Shown here: positions 23,707-31,945 of the stretch, piece after piece
How the letters are laid out: the number at the start of each line of letters is the position of its first letter
How positions within the stretch are numbered: position 1 is the stretch's first letter
Assembly (NCBI GenBank): GCA_003556325.1
Contig: PWRF01000308.1
Coordinates: forward strand, 1 to 32,367
DNA length: 32,367 nt
From: Bacteroidales bacterium
Lineage (GTDB): Bacteria > Bacteroidota > Bacteroidia > Bacteroidales > UBA7960
Direction of reading: 5' to 3'
Position numbers and translations under genes: made by a program
The notes under the pieces: model-generated
What the model saw: only the letters and a program-made list of their open reading frames with translations
Database searches by the model: none
Told to the model about the DNA's origin: nothing

Positions 23707-26700
23707 TTAATTCCTTAACAGGAACATCCTGTCGCGGTAAGTATGGTCGTCGGTTTTGATTTCAAAGATATACACCCCGTCAGTGAGTGCTTGACCATCG
23801 GGTCCTCTGCCGTTCCATTTTACTTCGTTCACACCCGATGGATACAAGGTATTAGGGGCAATGTTGAAACGTCTTCCTGTCATGTCATATACGTATATGG
23901 CCGCATGGGCAGGTTTTGTGAGGGTGAATGTGATGTTGGTGATATCTGAAAAGGGATTTGGGTAATTGTAGGCTCGCACCAGTTTGCCCTCATCCACTGT
24001 ATCGATTCCTGTCTCATCTGTTACCATTTGTACTTCAATGGTTTTATCTTCATCAAGTACAAAAGACCCTTCATGAGCAAAATAACCCTCTTTTGTGACA
24101 GTAAAATCATATTCGTCTTCAATAAGCTCAAAGCTTACCATTCCCTCTTCATCAGTAGCTCCGGTGTGACCGGTTTGAGTAATAACGACGGTTGCATTTT
24201 CCAAAGGGTTGGCGGGCTCCTGGTCGTCAGATACAACGAAGGTGACGTCATAATAGGTCAGTGTCACTTTAGTGCCTCCCGAAAAAGCACCCACATAATT
24301 GTTCCTCGAGCTTGCAACTACCTCCATCGAATTGTCGCCTGTGATATCAGGCACAGCCATTATGGCATCCACCGCATCGGGCATGGGCACCGAATCAAGC
24401 ACTGCTCCATCGGCACCTGAAAGGAAATACAGGTAGTTGTGGTTAAAGAGCGTACCCACAGCCACGTCGTTAATGCCGTCACCATCTATGTCGCGCATGG
24501 GTGAAACGGCCCAGCCCTGGTCAGCGATTTCTGTAGACCAGATGAACTGACCGTCTTTTCCGCTGATCGCACGGGCTTGGTTGACTGTGGAATAAGAGGG
24601 AATCACATCCACATACCCGTCTACATTTAAGTCACCGGCAAGCCAGAAGTCCACAATAATTGCATTGCCCAGGTTGCCTGAATGAACAACCTCACCGTTA
24701 GTTACATCCATAAGATAATAGTGGCCCGAGAATGAGCCTGCGATGACGTCACTGATGCCGTTATCAGTAATGTCATCAATTTGCTCCAATGCCCAGACGG
24801 CAGTGCCAGCTGTTGTAAAGTCCCATTCGATGTTTCCGTTGGCCCCATTGATGCCGATAACACGACCCTCCTGTGCAACTGTTTGTCCGCCGGCAACCAC
24901 ATCCGGTACACCATCGCCTGTGAAGTCTTCAACCGCCAGGACCGAGTATGCAGCACCTCCCATGGGGGTGTCCCATATTATCTCACCGTTGCTGCCATCG
25001 AGCAGGAATATCCTCCTTGGGCCGGTTCCATCTCCATCGTCGCCGGTTGCAGCCAGCACATCACGCACACCGTTGCCGTTATAGTCAAAACGTGTGTCGA
25101 TCATATAGACCCATCCACCACCACCGTATATGTTGGTTTCAAAACGCCAGATGATCTCGCCGGTGCGCGACGACAAGGCCGTTACGGCGCGGTCGCCATA
25201 GGCAGTACCGATAACAATGTCATAATAACCGTCGTCGTTAAGGTCATCCGTTAACCTCACGGCTTTGGGATACTCAACAGTACCTATGTGTTTCGACCAG
25301 AGGATATCCGGGGTATCGCTGGCATTGCCAGCAAGCATATACAACGTTAAACCCCTTGTGCATACCAGCACATCGTCAACACCGTCGTCGTTAACATCAG
25401 GCACACTAAGAATAGCACGGGGGTTATCCACCGAATGGCCGGGAAGCATAAGATCCCAGACCACAGCAGCCATTGGAAACTCCATGTCGACAGATTCGCC
25501 GGATAGCGGAATCTGATAGGGCGACTGTTCGTCGTTGTTAAAGTTTATGTTTGCATTGCTTTCCAGCAACCCTTCCGTTGCCGGCTGAAACCAGAAAGGC
25601 AGGGAATCAACCTCCACCGGATCAAGGATTACAGGGAACTCAACAGTCCAGTCCCACCAAAAATCATATATACAAAAGCCGATAGACTCAATTACCATAG
25701 GCTCATCTCCCATATTCTGCAACACAAGGAAATCCCTCGAACTGGAGTTTAAGCGGACTGTTCCAAAGTCGATCTCTTCCTGATGGGCGTACAGGTATGC
25801 ACCTGAAGCCAGCCCGTTTCCCTTAAGGATAACCTCAGTGACAGGTGTGGCCACATCGTTGCTGTGAATGCTCATGATCTTTTCATACATGTTTATCTCC
25901 TGTGGGTCGAAAATGACAGGAATGTGTGTTGACGCACCCGCATCAATATGTACCGGAAAACTGACATCAACAGAAAAAGATTCGTTATCTTCCGGGAAGG
26001 TAATATCATCAATGATAAGCTCTCCGGTACCAATGTTATTGACCAGCATGTTCCATTCTTCATGATCACCAAGAGTAACATCACCAAAGTGGTAGGAGTC
26101 AAGCACCTGGATAACCGGTGTTCCCATCCCCCATGGATCGACCTGGTATAAAGTGCTCTCCCCCATAGAGGTGCGCCCTATATACCACAAAAACGCACCA
26201 TCATAATAAATGCCCGTTACACGGTGATCGTCATAGGGAAATGACTCCACCAACGTACCATCAGACTCAACCAGGTGAATAAAGTCATTCCAGAAATCAG
26301 CAATCCAAATGGAATCTCCCTGCATGGCCAGGTCCCAGGGCTGATCCGTTGGCGGGACAAAGCTGGAGAGCTCATTGCCATTTAAATCAATGTTTTGAAT
26401 GGTACCTGGATTGGGATGATAGATCCCAACCCATAACGTGCCGTCATCCCAGGCAATCCCCGACATAAAATTCTCATCCAGTTCGATGGAAGTGACCTGG
26501 TTGCCTTCCATGTCAAGCTGGAGTGCATGCGCCGGGTTGATCTCCCGGCTGATCGTCCATAGATACTCACCGTCGAATGTCAATCCGAATGCATTATCCT
26601 GGGGCCCGGAAAAAAGAAACTCAAGTTCTTCGGTTTGGGGGTCAAAGGTGTAAACCTGGTCACCTATCCCACCATACAGGGAACCGATATAAATGAGCTC

Positions 26701-26859
26701 ACCGTCAGAAGCAAGACCACCGGCATTATTATGAATCTCATACTGATTGATGATCGTCCACTCGCTGCCACCACGCTGGGAACCAGGTTGGCCGGCGACA
26801 AAAAGTGGAATTACAGATAAAAAAACAAAAGCTGTTAGTAGTGTAAATAATTTCTTCAT
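23707..26859 (-). CDS. Large secreted beta-propeller / ASH / calcium-repeat protein with T9SS sorting domain
   Basis: A 1050-residue exported protein of unknown function. After a signal peptide (about 1-23) come a propeller-like region (about 30-240, repeated blade pattern such as GEYLWTIS, GTLWVGIY, DSIWIADF, GAFLWYIG), two ASH or choice-of-anchor-D-like domains (about 245-350 and 355-465, SIHSNDVATPVTEVILKGNG), and an FG-GAP/quinoprotein-like stretch (about 475-860). That stretch has eight D-x-(N/D/T)-x-(D/N)-G-type loops such as DVNDDGVDD, DLNDDGYYD and DIDGDGIND, probable calcium sites. One beta-sandwich repeat (about 880-950) and a T9SS tail beginning YNYPNPFSD with an FlgD-like fold (about 970-1050) follow. 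No catalytic residues are recognised, so binding or adhesion is likeliest. It lies downstream of the Omp28 lipoprotein gene (176-base gap) and may or may not belong to that operon. Confidence 0.88.
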   Translation of the reverse strand: MKKLFTLLTAFVFLSVIPLFVAGQPGSQRGGSEWTIINQYEIHNNAGGLASDGELIYIGSLYGGIGDQVYTFDPQTEELEFLFSGPQDNAFGLTFDGEYLWTISREINPAHALQLDMEGNQVTSIELDENFMSGIAWDDGTLWVGIYHPNPGTIQNIDLNGNELSSFVPPTDQPWDLAMQGDSIWIADFWNDFIHLVESDGTLVESFPYDDHRVTGIYYDGAFLWYIGRTSMGESTLYQVDPWGMGTPVIQVLDSYHFGDVTLGDHEEWNMLVNNIGTGELIIDDITFPEDNESFSVDVSFPVHIDAGASTHIPVIFDPQEINMYEKIMSIHSNDVATPVTEVILKGNGLASGAYLYAHQEEIDFGTVRLNSSSRDFLVLQNMGDEPMVIESIGFCIYDFWWDWTVEFPVILDPVEVDSLPFWFQPATEGLLESNANINFNNDEQSPYQIPLSGESVDMEFPMAAVVWDLMLPGHSVDNPRAILSVPDVNDDGVDDVLVCTRGLTLYMLAGNASDTPDILWSKHIGTVEYPKAVRLTDDLNDDGYYDIVIGTAYGDRAVTALSSRTGEIIWRFETNIYGGGGWVYMIDTRFDYNGNGVRDVLAATGDDGDGTGPRRIFLLDGSNGEIIWDTPMGGAAYSVLAVEDFTGDGVPDVVAGGQTVAQEGRVIGINGANGNIEWDFTTAGTAVWALEQIDDITDNGISDVIAGSFSGHYYLMDVTNGEVVHSGNLGNAIIVDFWLAGDLNVDGYVDVIPSYSTVNQARAISGKDGQFIWSTEIADQGWAVSPMRDIDGDGINDVAVGTLFNHNYLYFLSGADGAVLDSVPMPDAVDAIMAVPDITGDNSMEVVASSRNNYVGAFSGGTKVTLTYYDVTFVVSDDQEPANPLENATVVITQTGHTGATDEEGMVSFELIEDEYDFTVTKEGYFAHEGSFVLDEDKTIEVQMVTDETGIDTVDEGKLVRAYNYPNPFSDITNITFTLTKPAHAAIYVYDMTGRRFNIAPNTLYPSGVNEVKWNGRGPDGQALTDGVYIFEIKTDDHTYRDRMFLLRN

Positions 26860-27035
26860 GATTACGATAGTTTAAGTTGCCAGATAGGATTCTGTGCAAT
26901 ATAATAAAAGCTTTTCAAAATGTAAATCCTGATTGTATGTTAAGGAAGGTATGCTATCCAGGGCAAGCTTGAAAACGGGCAAGCGATTAAGAAGAAGCGT
27001 GATCGGAAAAATTGCCGCCGGAAAATTTTCAGGCA

Positions 27036-27893
27036 TCACTCCGGAACAACCGGAGAAGCTGTCACCTGCATTACCTCTTCAGTCAGCGCATGGTGCACAA
27101 AGGCAACGATCTTGCTGTTTTCCGGGATCCACTCGTTGTCCCAATTGAGGGAATAGGTTTTTTGGAAAGACATTCCCGGTGATATGGATGCATCATTCAG
27201 GATCTCACCCCACACATCGTTGAAACTCGCACGAAGCACATAATTGTGCTCATAATCTTCAATGACTCCTGAGGGATAATCCGGGTCATTCGTTTTCTGA
27301 GGTTTTACAATGCCACTTTCGGTAAGAAAAACCGACAGGCGGTAGTTGCAGTCAGAGCTTTCAAGAACATACACATTGACATCCACCTTCAGTGTGTTCT
27401 CATCCGGATCATATGCACTATCTATATGAATATCAAAGCCGGGAGGTTGATCAGTGAGCTGGGGGATGGCTTCTGCCCAGGCTGAATGGCTCAGCAGCAA
27501 GCTGCCTCCAAATCTTGTTCTGTTTACCAGGCCAATGGGAAATTGCTGCACATTGAAATGGTCGGCCAGGGCAGACCCCACCGGCGTTGTAAAATCGTAA
27601 CTAAAAAGGTCATCGTCGGTATTCGCAAACCAACCGGCATGAATGGTCAAAATTACCAGCTGGTCACCATATAATGCCTTCAGGTCTTTTGCTGCTTTGC
27701 TGGCTTCAGGGCAGTTGGGACACTGATGTCCGGTAAACTCCTCGAGCAAAACCCGGCTGACCACCTCTCCGTTTTCTCCGTTGTGATCATGATCTACCTC
27801 GGTAGTATAGGGTGGATCAATTTTATCACACCCTGCAAAAAACATCACCACAGCGACGAATAAGGATTTTAATAGTGCTTTGTATCTTTTCAT
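27036..27893 (-). CDS. Omp28-related lipoprotein with thioredoxin-like CPNC motif
   Basis: A 285-residue envelope lipoprotein; the signal ends in a lipobox with Cys22 (MFFAGC). An N-terminal thioredoxin-like half carries LLEEFTGHQCPNCPEA, with Cys58 and Cys61 in the CxxC position, followed by a beta-rich half (about 150-285). This layout matches the Omp28-related family of Bacteroidota, whose function is not established. A His/Asp-rich stretch DHDHNGENGE lies just after the lipid anchor and may bind metal, although that is speculative. Unlike the related 485-residue protein upstream in the operon it has no T9SS tail, so the two would end up in different places. The gene follows DUF6029 after 35 bases. 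Confidence 0.85.
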   Translation of the reverse strand: MKRYKALLKSLFVAVVMFFAGCDKIDPPYTTEVDHDHNGENGEVVSRVLLEEFTGHQCPNCPEASKAAKDLKALYGDQLVILTIHAGWFANTDDDLFSYDFTTPVGSALADHFNVQQFPIGLVNRTRFGGSLLLSHSAWAEAIPQLTDQPPGFDIHIDSAYDPDENTLKVDVNVYVLESSDCNYRLSVFLTESGIVKPQKTNDPDYPSGVIEDYEHNYVLRASFNDVWGEILNDASISPGMSFQKTYSLNWDNEWIPENSKIVAFVHHALTEEVMQVTASPVVPE

Positions 27894-27928
27894 TTCTTAC
27901 AATTTTTTCAAAACGTCGAAACGTACCC

Positions 27929-29608
27929 TCAGAAGCTGCTGGTGACTCTAAGCGTAAACCCATTAGAGGCCGGAACCTGCCGGCACACACCTCCCACGCA
28001 TACGATGCCTTCACGTTGTTTGCCATACGACAGGCTGAAACGGTTCCCCCCTCTTGAATACCCCGCACTAACGGAATAATAATGGATTCTCAGGTCTTTA
28101 TCGTCGTTTCCGTAATTGTACTGATCGCTGACGGCAAAAAACCAATGAGGTGCAATAGTATACTCTACCATAGCCATGGCCCAGTTCTGATTATCCTGGG
28201 CAGTGGAGAGGTGCTGAAGTTCCCAGCGGAGGCTGCGGCGATCCGGCAGACGATAGCTCATGTCGGCAATAAAGATATGGGCCTTTACATCTTCCCTGTC
28301 TACGTAACCCTCAATAACATTCTGGTTATAGAAGATGTAAGCATACGAGAACAGGGCTCTGAACGTGCGTGAAAAGCGCCGGGAGATTTCCACATTGAAA
28401 TCCCGGAAGTAGGTCTCATCGCCCGGCCTGAAAAAATCACTTTTGTAGCCGTCTGTGCCTCTTGCTCCTATGGGAATAGTGTCATGAATGGCTTCTTTAT
28501 GAATGGATTGTGCCTGGCTGTAATTCAATGTCACCGAGGTGCCGAACTGTCCTCCAAGCGGGGTTCCACGAGGAATGGTAAAATTTAGCTCACCCATGAC
28601 ACCAAACTCACCCGTTGGCTGGGTTGCATAGGGATACATACCACTGAGCGAGTACAAATGCTGCCTCGTAGTCGGCGGCAAATAATTAATGTTCAGATCA
28701 TTACCTGTGGCGTTCCGGTCTGACCGGAAACCCATGTTGTCTATATGCTTGGCTGACAGCAAAAGTCCAACCCCCCGGCGTGAATAGGAAGCATTTAAGT
28801 GCAAAGCCTGGCCATCTTTATAGATGAAATTATTTTCAGCAGAAGGGTCGTTTACTTTATGGGCATATTCAGCCGACAGGCTCACAGGCCCTCTTCCGAA
28901 GTTGAGGCGCCCGGCAAAAGCTGCTACGTTTTCAGGCAAATGGTACAAGGGGTTCTGGTCGCTTTGGTACTTGCTGACCACACTGCCTCCTATAGTCCAG
29001 CGGTTATTGCTTTCCTCCAGGAAGCCGAGCACCGAATTGAGCCTTACACGTGCATCAAAGCCCCTGACAATGCCCGGTCCTGTATCAAAATACAGGCGTT
29101 GCTGACCAATAACACCTCTCAGCGTTACCCCATCAGCAGGACGGTACACCAGACGCATGCCGTCCATGGCATTGTCGACGCCTAAATCACGTTCTTCGTA
29201 GGTGCGCAACACCATCCCGCTGCCAAACTGTTCATAGAAATTACCGGCTGTCACTTCCAGGTTTTCCTGTGAGTAAGAAGCAAAGCGATAAGGAATACCG
29301 TTGCCACGGTAGCGTGGGTCATAACCAAGCAAAGCATTCTGGTAACTTTCGTAACGGATGCCCATGCTGAAACCCCGGTAAGACATGTTTACATTTGCAA
29401 AGCCATTCATGAGGATCTTTTCCGACACATCCGGGGCACCTATCAATGTGTCGGAAATGTAGTACTGTGCTTCAAGGTCAACATTGCCCCAGATACGAAG
29501 CTCTGATAAAAAATCTCCTGCCCGGACGGCCTGTACATGTATCAGGATCATGCCGGCTAAGAAAAACAGAAAAGCCTGCAGCAAACTGCTTCTATTGCCT
29601 CTCATCAT
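27929..29608 (-). CDS. DUF6029 family outer-membrane beta-barrel protein
   Basis: A 559-residue predicted outer-membrane barrel. A signal peptide (about 1-31, ending VRA) is followed by alternating amphipathic strands with aromatic girdles throughout (for example NVNMSYRGFSMGIRYESY, FFAVSDQYNYGNDD, YSVSAGYSRGGNRFSLSYG), and the chain ends in phenylalanine (RVTSSF), the usual BAM recognition residue. I assign DUF6029 from the N-terminal pattern and its company with Omp28- and TlpA-type genes; the family has no known function. The start overlaps the TlpA stop by one base (TGATG), implying translational coupling. A second Met follows immediately. No TonB box or plug domain is visible, so it is not a TonB-dependent receptor. 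Confidence 0.8.
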   Translation of the reverse strand: MMRGNRSSLLQAFLFFLAGMILIHVQAVRAGDFLSELRIWGNVDLEAQYYISDTLIGAPDVSEKILMNGFANVNMSYRGFSMGIRYESYQNALLGYDPRYRGNGIPYRFASYSQENLEVTAGNFYEQFGSGMVLRTYEERDLGVDNAMDGMRLVYRPADGVTLRGVIGQQRLYFDTGPGIVRGFDARVRLNSVLGFLEESNNRWTIGGSVVSKYQSDQNPLYHLPENVAAFAGRLNFGRGPVSLSAEYAHKVNDPSAENNFIYKDGQALHLNASYSRRGVGLLLSAKHIDNMGFRSDRNATGNDLNINYLPPTTRQHLYSLSGMYPYATQPTGEFGVMGELNFTIPRGTPLGGQFGTSVTLNYSQAQSIHKEAIHDTIPIGARGTDGYKSDFFRPGDETYFRDFNVEISRRFSRTFRALFSYAYIFYNQNVIEGYVDREDVKAHIFIADMSYRLPDRRSLRWELQHLSTAQDNQNWAMAMVEYTIAPHWFFAVSDQYNYGNDDKDLRIHYYSVSAGYSRGGNRFSLSYGKQREGIVCVGGVCRQVPASNGFTLRVTSSF

Positions 29609-30105
29609 CAGTCCAGCAGTTCAATTAACTTGTCAAACATTTCCCATTCCATGCCATCATAGAAAGACGTGTGCTGATAAACAATCTCCCCCTCTCCGTT
29701 CAGGATAAAGGTATGTGGCACATTGTTCACACCCATGGCACGCCTGAAGTCGCCATTTTCATCAATATAGAACTCATAATCCCACCCCCTGCCGCTAACC
29801 ATGGGGAGGACGTTGGGTTGTGTACGGGCATCATCGGTGCTGACAGCAATCAGTTTAAATCCATAATCCTTCCATTCGTGATAGATCTCATCGATGGCAT
29901 TCAATTCTTTAAGGCAGGGGCGGCACCACGTAGCCCAAAAGCTGATCACAAAGGGTTTACCGTCGTTGTCGAGCTGAAGCGTATTGATTTCATCGCCGTC
30001 CAATGTTGCTATGGTAAGTTCGGGAAGTGTTGAATGCCGTTGCGCGAATGCTGCAGAGGCTAAAAACAATGCAAAAAGGGTGATCAGGATCTTGTTTCTT
30101 GTCAT
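29608..30105 (-). CDS. TlpA-family periplasmic thioredoxin, CRPC motif
   Basis: A 165-residue exported thiol-disulfide oxidoreductase. A signal peptide (about 1-22, ending AFAQ) is followed directly by a single thioredoxin fold with SFWATWCRPC (Cys61, Cys64) and the cis-proline in NNVPHTFIL. The TlpA insertion ELNAIDEIYHEWKDYG is present. It probably keeps a specific partner reduced in the periplasm. Candidates are the two Omp28-related CxxC proteins encoded on either side in the same operon, or cysteines of the DUF6029 barrel. The gene begins 4 bases after the preceding stop and overlaps the next start by one base, so the three genes are almost certainly co-translated. Confidence 0.93.
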   Translation of the reverse strand: MTRNKILITLFALFLASAAFAQRHSTLPELTIATLDGDEINTLQLDNDGKPFVISFWATWCRPCLKELNAIDEIYHEWKDYGFKLIAVSTDDARTQPNVLPMVSGRGWDYEFYIDENGDFRRAMGVNNVPHTFILNGEGEIVYQHTSFYDGMEWEMFDKLIELLD

Positions 30106-30109
30106 TTGA

Positions 30110-31567
30110 TTACCTTGTTATAGTAAGTTTGTCGTGAAAAACTCCTCTGTCAGTCTCAACCTTTATTATGTATATTCCAGGCTCCAGTGCTTCCGTGTCG
30201 ATACGAAATGAATCAGATATAAGCTGATCTCTAATCTCTTTGGTCAAAACCACCCTGCCCCGGAGATCAAAAATACGAATATTATTTATAGCAAGGTTTT
30301 TATCCGGCTTCACAAACGCAAAGCTGGTTGCAGGATTTGGATAAACAAGCAGGTCTGGCTGAGCATCCGGACCGGGTACAGAAGTCTCATCTCTATCCCC
30401 GTTGTCGTCATTATCATCATCACCATTATCTCCATCGTTATCGCCATTATCATTTTCTTCCGGTTCATCATAATAGAGCCTGCTGACCTGGAATATTTCC
30501 CTGGTCTCCATATCCTGTATAAAGGCGAGCAATTGGATCCGGGTAGTGTCTACGATGCTTACATCCAAATGTCTTTTTACTTCAATGGCAAACTCCGACC
30601 CTGCATCAAGGTCTCCCAGCTGAATGCCCCCCGCATCGGGAACGAAGGCCCGCATCACATGATAAAAGCTTTGTTCGCCGTTGCTTCCCGGTGGCTCATC
30701 AAAATGTACCTCATCTTCCGTCAGGCTGATGAAAAGACGCAAATCCTGATCTTGAAAATCTGCATGTGAAAAGGCACTAGCCTCAGCATAAATGGTGTCG
30801 TTATCAAAATAATAACTGGCATCTATTTCGAAAGCAGCCGGTTTCATCATTTCCAGATCCATCATGTCTTCCTTCACAAATTCAGCAGGCCCAAAAAACA
30901 GTCCCCCTATGTTTGCAAGGGGTGTATATGTAACACCGTAAAAATCCCTTCGTATATCGTGATCGCGGGGGTTGAACAGATAAAGGGGGCTGTTTTCATA
31001 ACCGAGAGGATGGTAAAATATCATCGAATAGTTTTCAGGGTTGCTGTTTACCATAGTGCGGATCTGGGGATTGACTATCGCACAGCTTCCGCAATTCTGA
31101 CTTGAGAAGCTTTCCAGCAGAACCAGTTCCCTGGCAGGAAGATATTCATATACGGCAACCTCTATCAGCAAGGTGTCACTTACTCCCTCGTCAATGGGGG
31201 CACCATTCAATCCCGAAAACCATAATTCAAGATCATAGTTACCTTCCGATGATGGCACCCAGTGTTCATCTGCCTCATAATAAAACGGTATTTGCGGGTT
31301 CAGGCCAATGTTGTCAAAAAAGGTGGTATGAACTTCACCTCCGTCAATCTGATAATGCATAAAAAGGGACTCAAAAATACCTGACCCGATAAAGGCAAGT
31401 TCGCCATGAACATAATATTCTGAGTCTGTCTGGGCAATTGGCCCGCTGAAAAACCGGTCAAGGCGTATGTCATGAATTTTGCTGCTCCCGAAAACAACTG
31501 ACTGTCCAATTAAAACAGTTATAACGGCAAACATTATTTTTTTAATAACAGAACAGGGGTGTCTCAT
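30110..31567 (-). CDS. Omp28-related CGSC protein with T9SS sorting domain
   Basis: A 485-residue exported protein. The signal peptide covers about residues 1-27. An N-terminal beta domain (about 28-140) comes before a thioredoxin-like segment, LLESFSSQNCGSCAIVNPQI, with Cys159 and Cys162, and a beta-rich Omp28-like region (about 250-380). A highly acidic Asp/Asn/Gly linker (about 386-410) then leads to a type A T9SS tail from VYPNPA to the C-terminus. Secretion to the surface through T9SS separates it from the periplasmic TlpA and from the lipid-anchored Omp28 paralogue of the same operon. It is the first gene of the operon, 4 bases before the tlpA-like gene. Function unknown; a surface disulfide or thiol-binding role is inferred. 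Confidence 0.87.
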   Translation of the reverse strand: MRHPCSVIKKIMFAVITVLIGQSVVFGSSKIHDIRLDRFFSGPIAQTDSEYYVHGELAFIGSGIFESLFMHYQIDGGEVHTTFFDNIGLNPQIPFYYEADEHWVPSSEGNYDLELWFSGLNGAPIDEGVSDTLLIEVAVYEYLPARELVLLESFSSQNCGSCAIVNPQIRTMVNSNPENYSMIFYHPLGYENSPLYLFNPRDHDIRRDFYGVTYTPLANIGGLFFGPAEFVKEDMMDLEMMKPAAFEIDASYYFDNDTIYAEASAFSHADFQDQDLRLFISLTEDEVHFDEPPGSNGEQSFYHVMRAFVPDAGGIQLGDLDAGSEFAIEVKRHLDVSIVDTTRIQLLAFIQDMETREIFQVSRLYYDEPEENDNGDNDGDNGDDDNDDNGDRDETSVPGPDAQPDLLVYPNPATSFAFVKPDKNLAINNIRIFDLRGRVVLTKEIRDQLISDSFRIDTEALEPGIYIIKVETDRGVFHDKLTITR

Positions 31568-31656
31568 GATAATATGTTTAGTCTTGATGATTCACAAAAC
31601 TGTTTTATAAAATTAAAGATTATACCGCTCAAGCGAAACGGGTCTGTTATTTGTCA

Positions 31657-31687
31657 ACCTTTGAGTGACCTTGAGTAACTTTTGTAC
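31657..31687. repeat. Three imperfect direct repeats of 10-11 bases upstream of the redox operon
   Basis: ACCTTTGAGTG (31657-31667), ACCTTGAGTA (31668-31677) and ACTTTTGTAC (31678-31687) follow one another at about one helical turn, as operator half-sites often do. They lie 90-120 bases upstream of the first start codon. Confidence 0.35.
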
Positions 31688-31873
31688 AGAACAAAGCTTT
31701 ACCAAGTTTCCTAAGAAAAACAAATAATTGCTCAGCAAATTAATCAAAGATTAAAACAAACGACATTTAAAAATGTAAATTTATCAATATTTTATATGCT
31801 TTCCAAAAAAGAGTGCTTACTATTTATCGAAACGACACTCCGATTCCCGCCCGTTGATTGAAGCCACAAAAAC

Positions 31874-31905
31874 AAAAAGGGCCACCACATAAGGCAGCCC
31901 TTTTT
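31874..31905. terminator. Rho-independent terminator after the truncated T9SS cargo gene
   Basis: AAAAAGGGC (31874-31882) pairs perfectly with GCCCTTTTT (31897-31905) around a 14-base loop. A runs on the plus strand give a T run on the minus strand, where the gene ending at 31946 is read. Confidence 0.75.
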
Positions 31906-31945
31906 GCATCAGACAATTGATATTGTCAGATAATTAATTAATCAC

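Larger units (their letters stand above)
31568..31945. other. 378-base intergenic region upstream of the Omp28/TlpA/DUF6029 operon
   Basis: No gene is supported. It is AT-rich, with three near-direct repeats at 31657-31687 and a terminator at 31874-31905. No exact TAnnTTTG lies on the minus strand; one-mismatch candidates are present but not decisive, so the operon promoter is unplaced. Confidence 0.6.

Noticed and set aside
26984-27035. Possible terminator after the Omp28 lipoprotein gene
   Set aside because: Only a four-base-pair outer stem (TGCC/GGCA) before a T run; too weak to decide whether the 1050-residue protein gene belongs to the operon.
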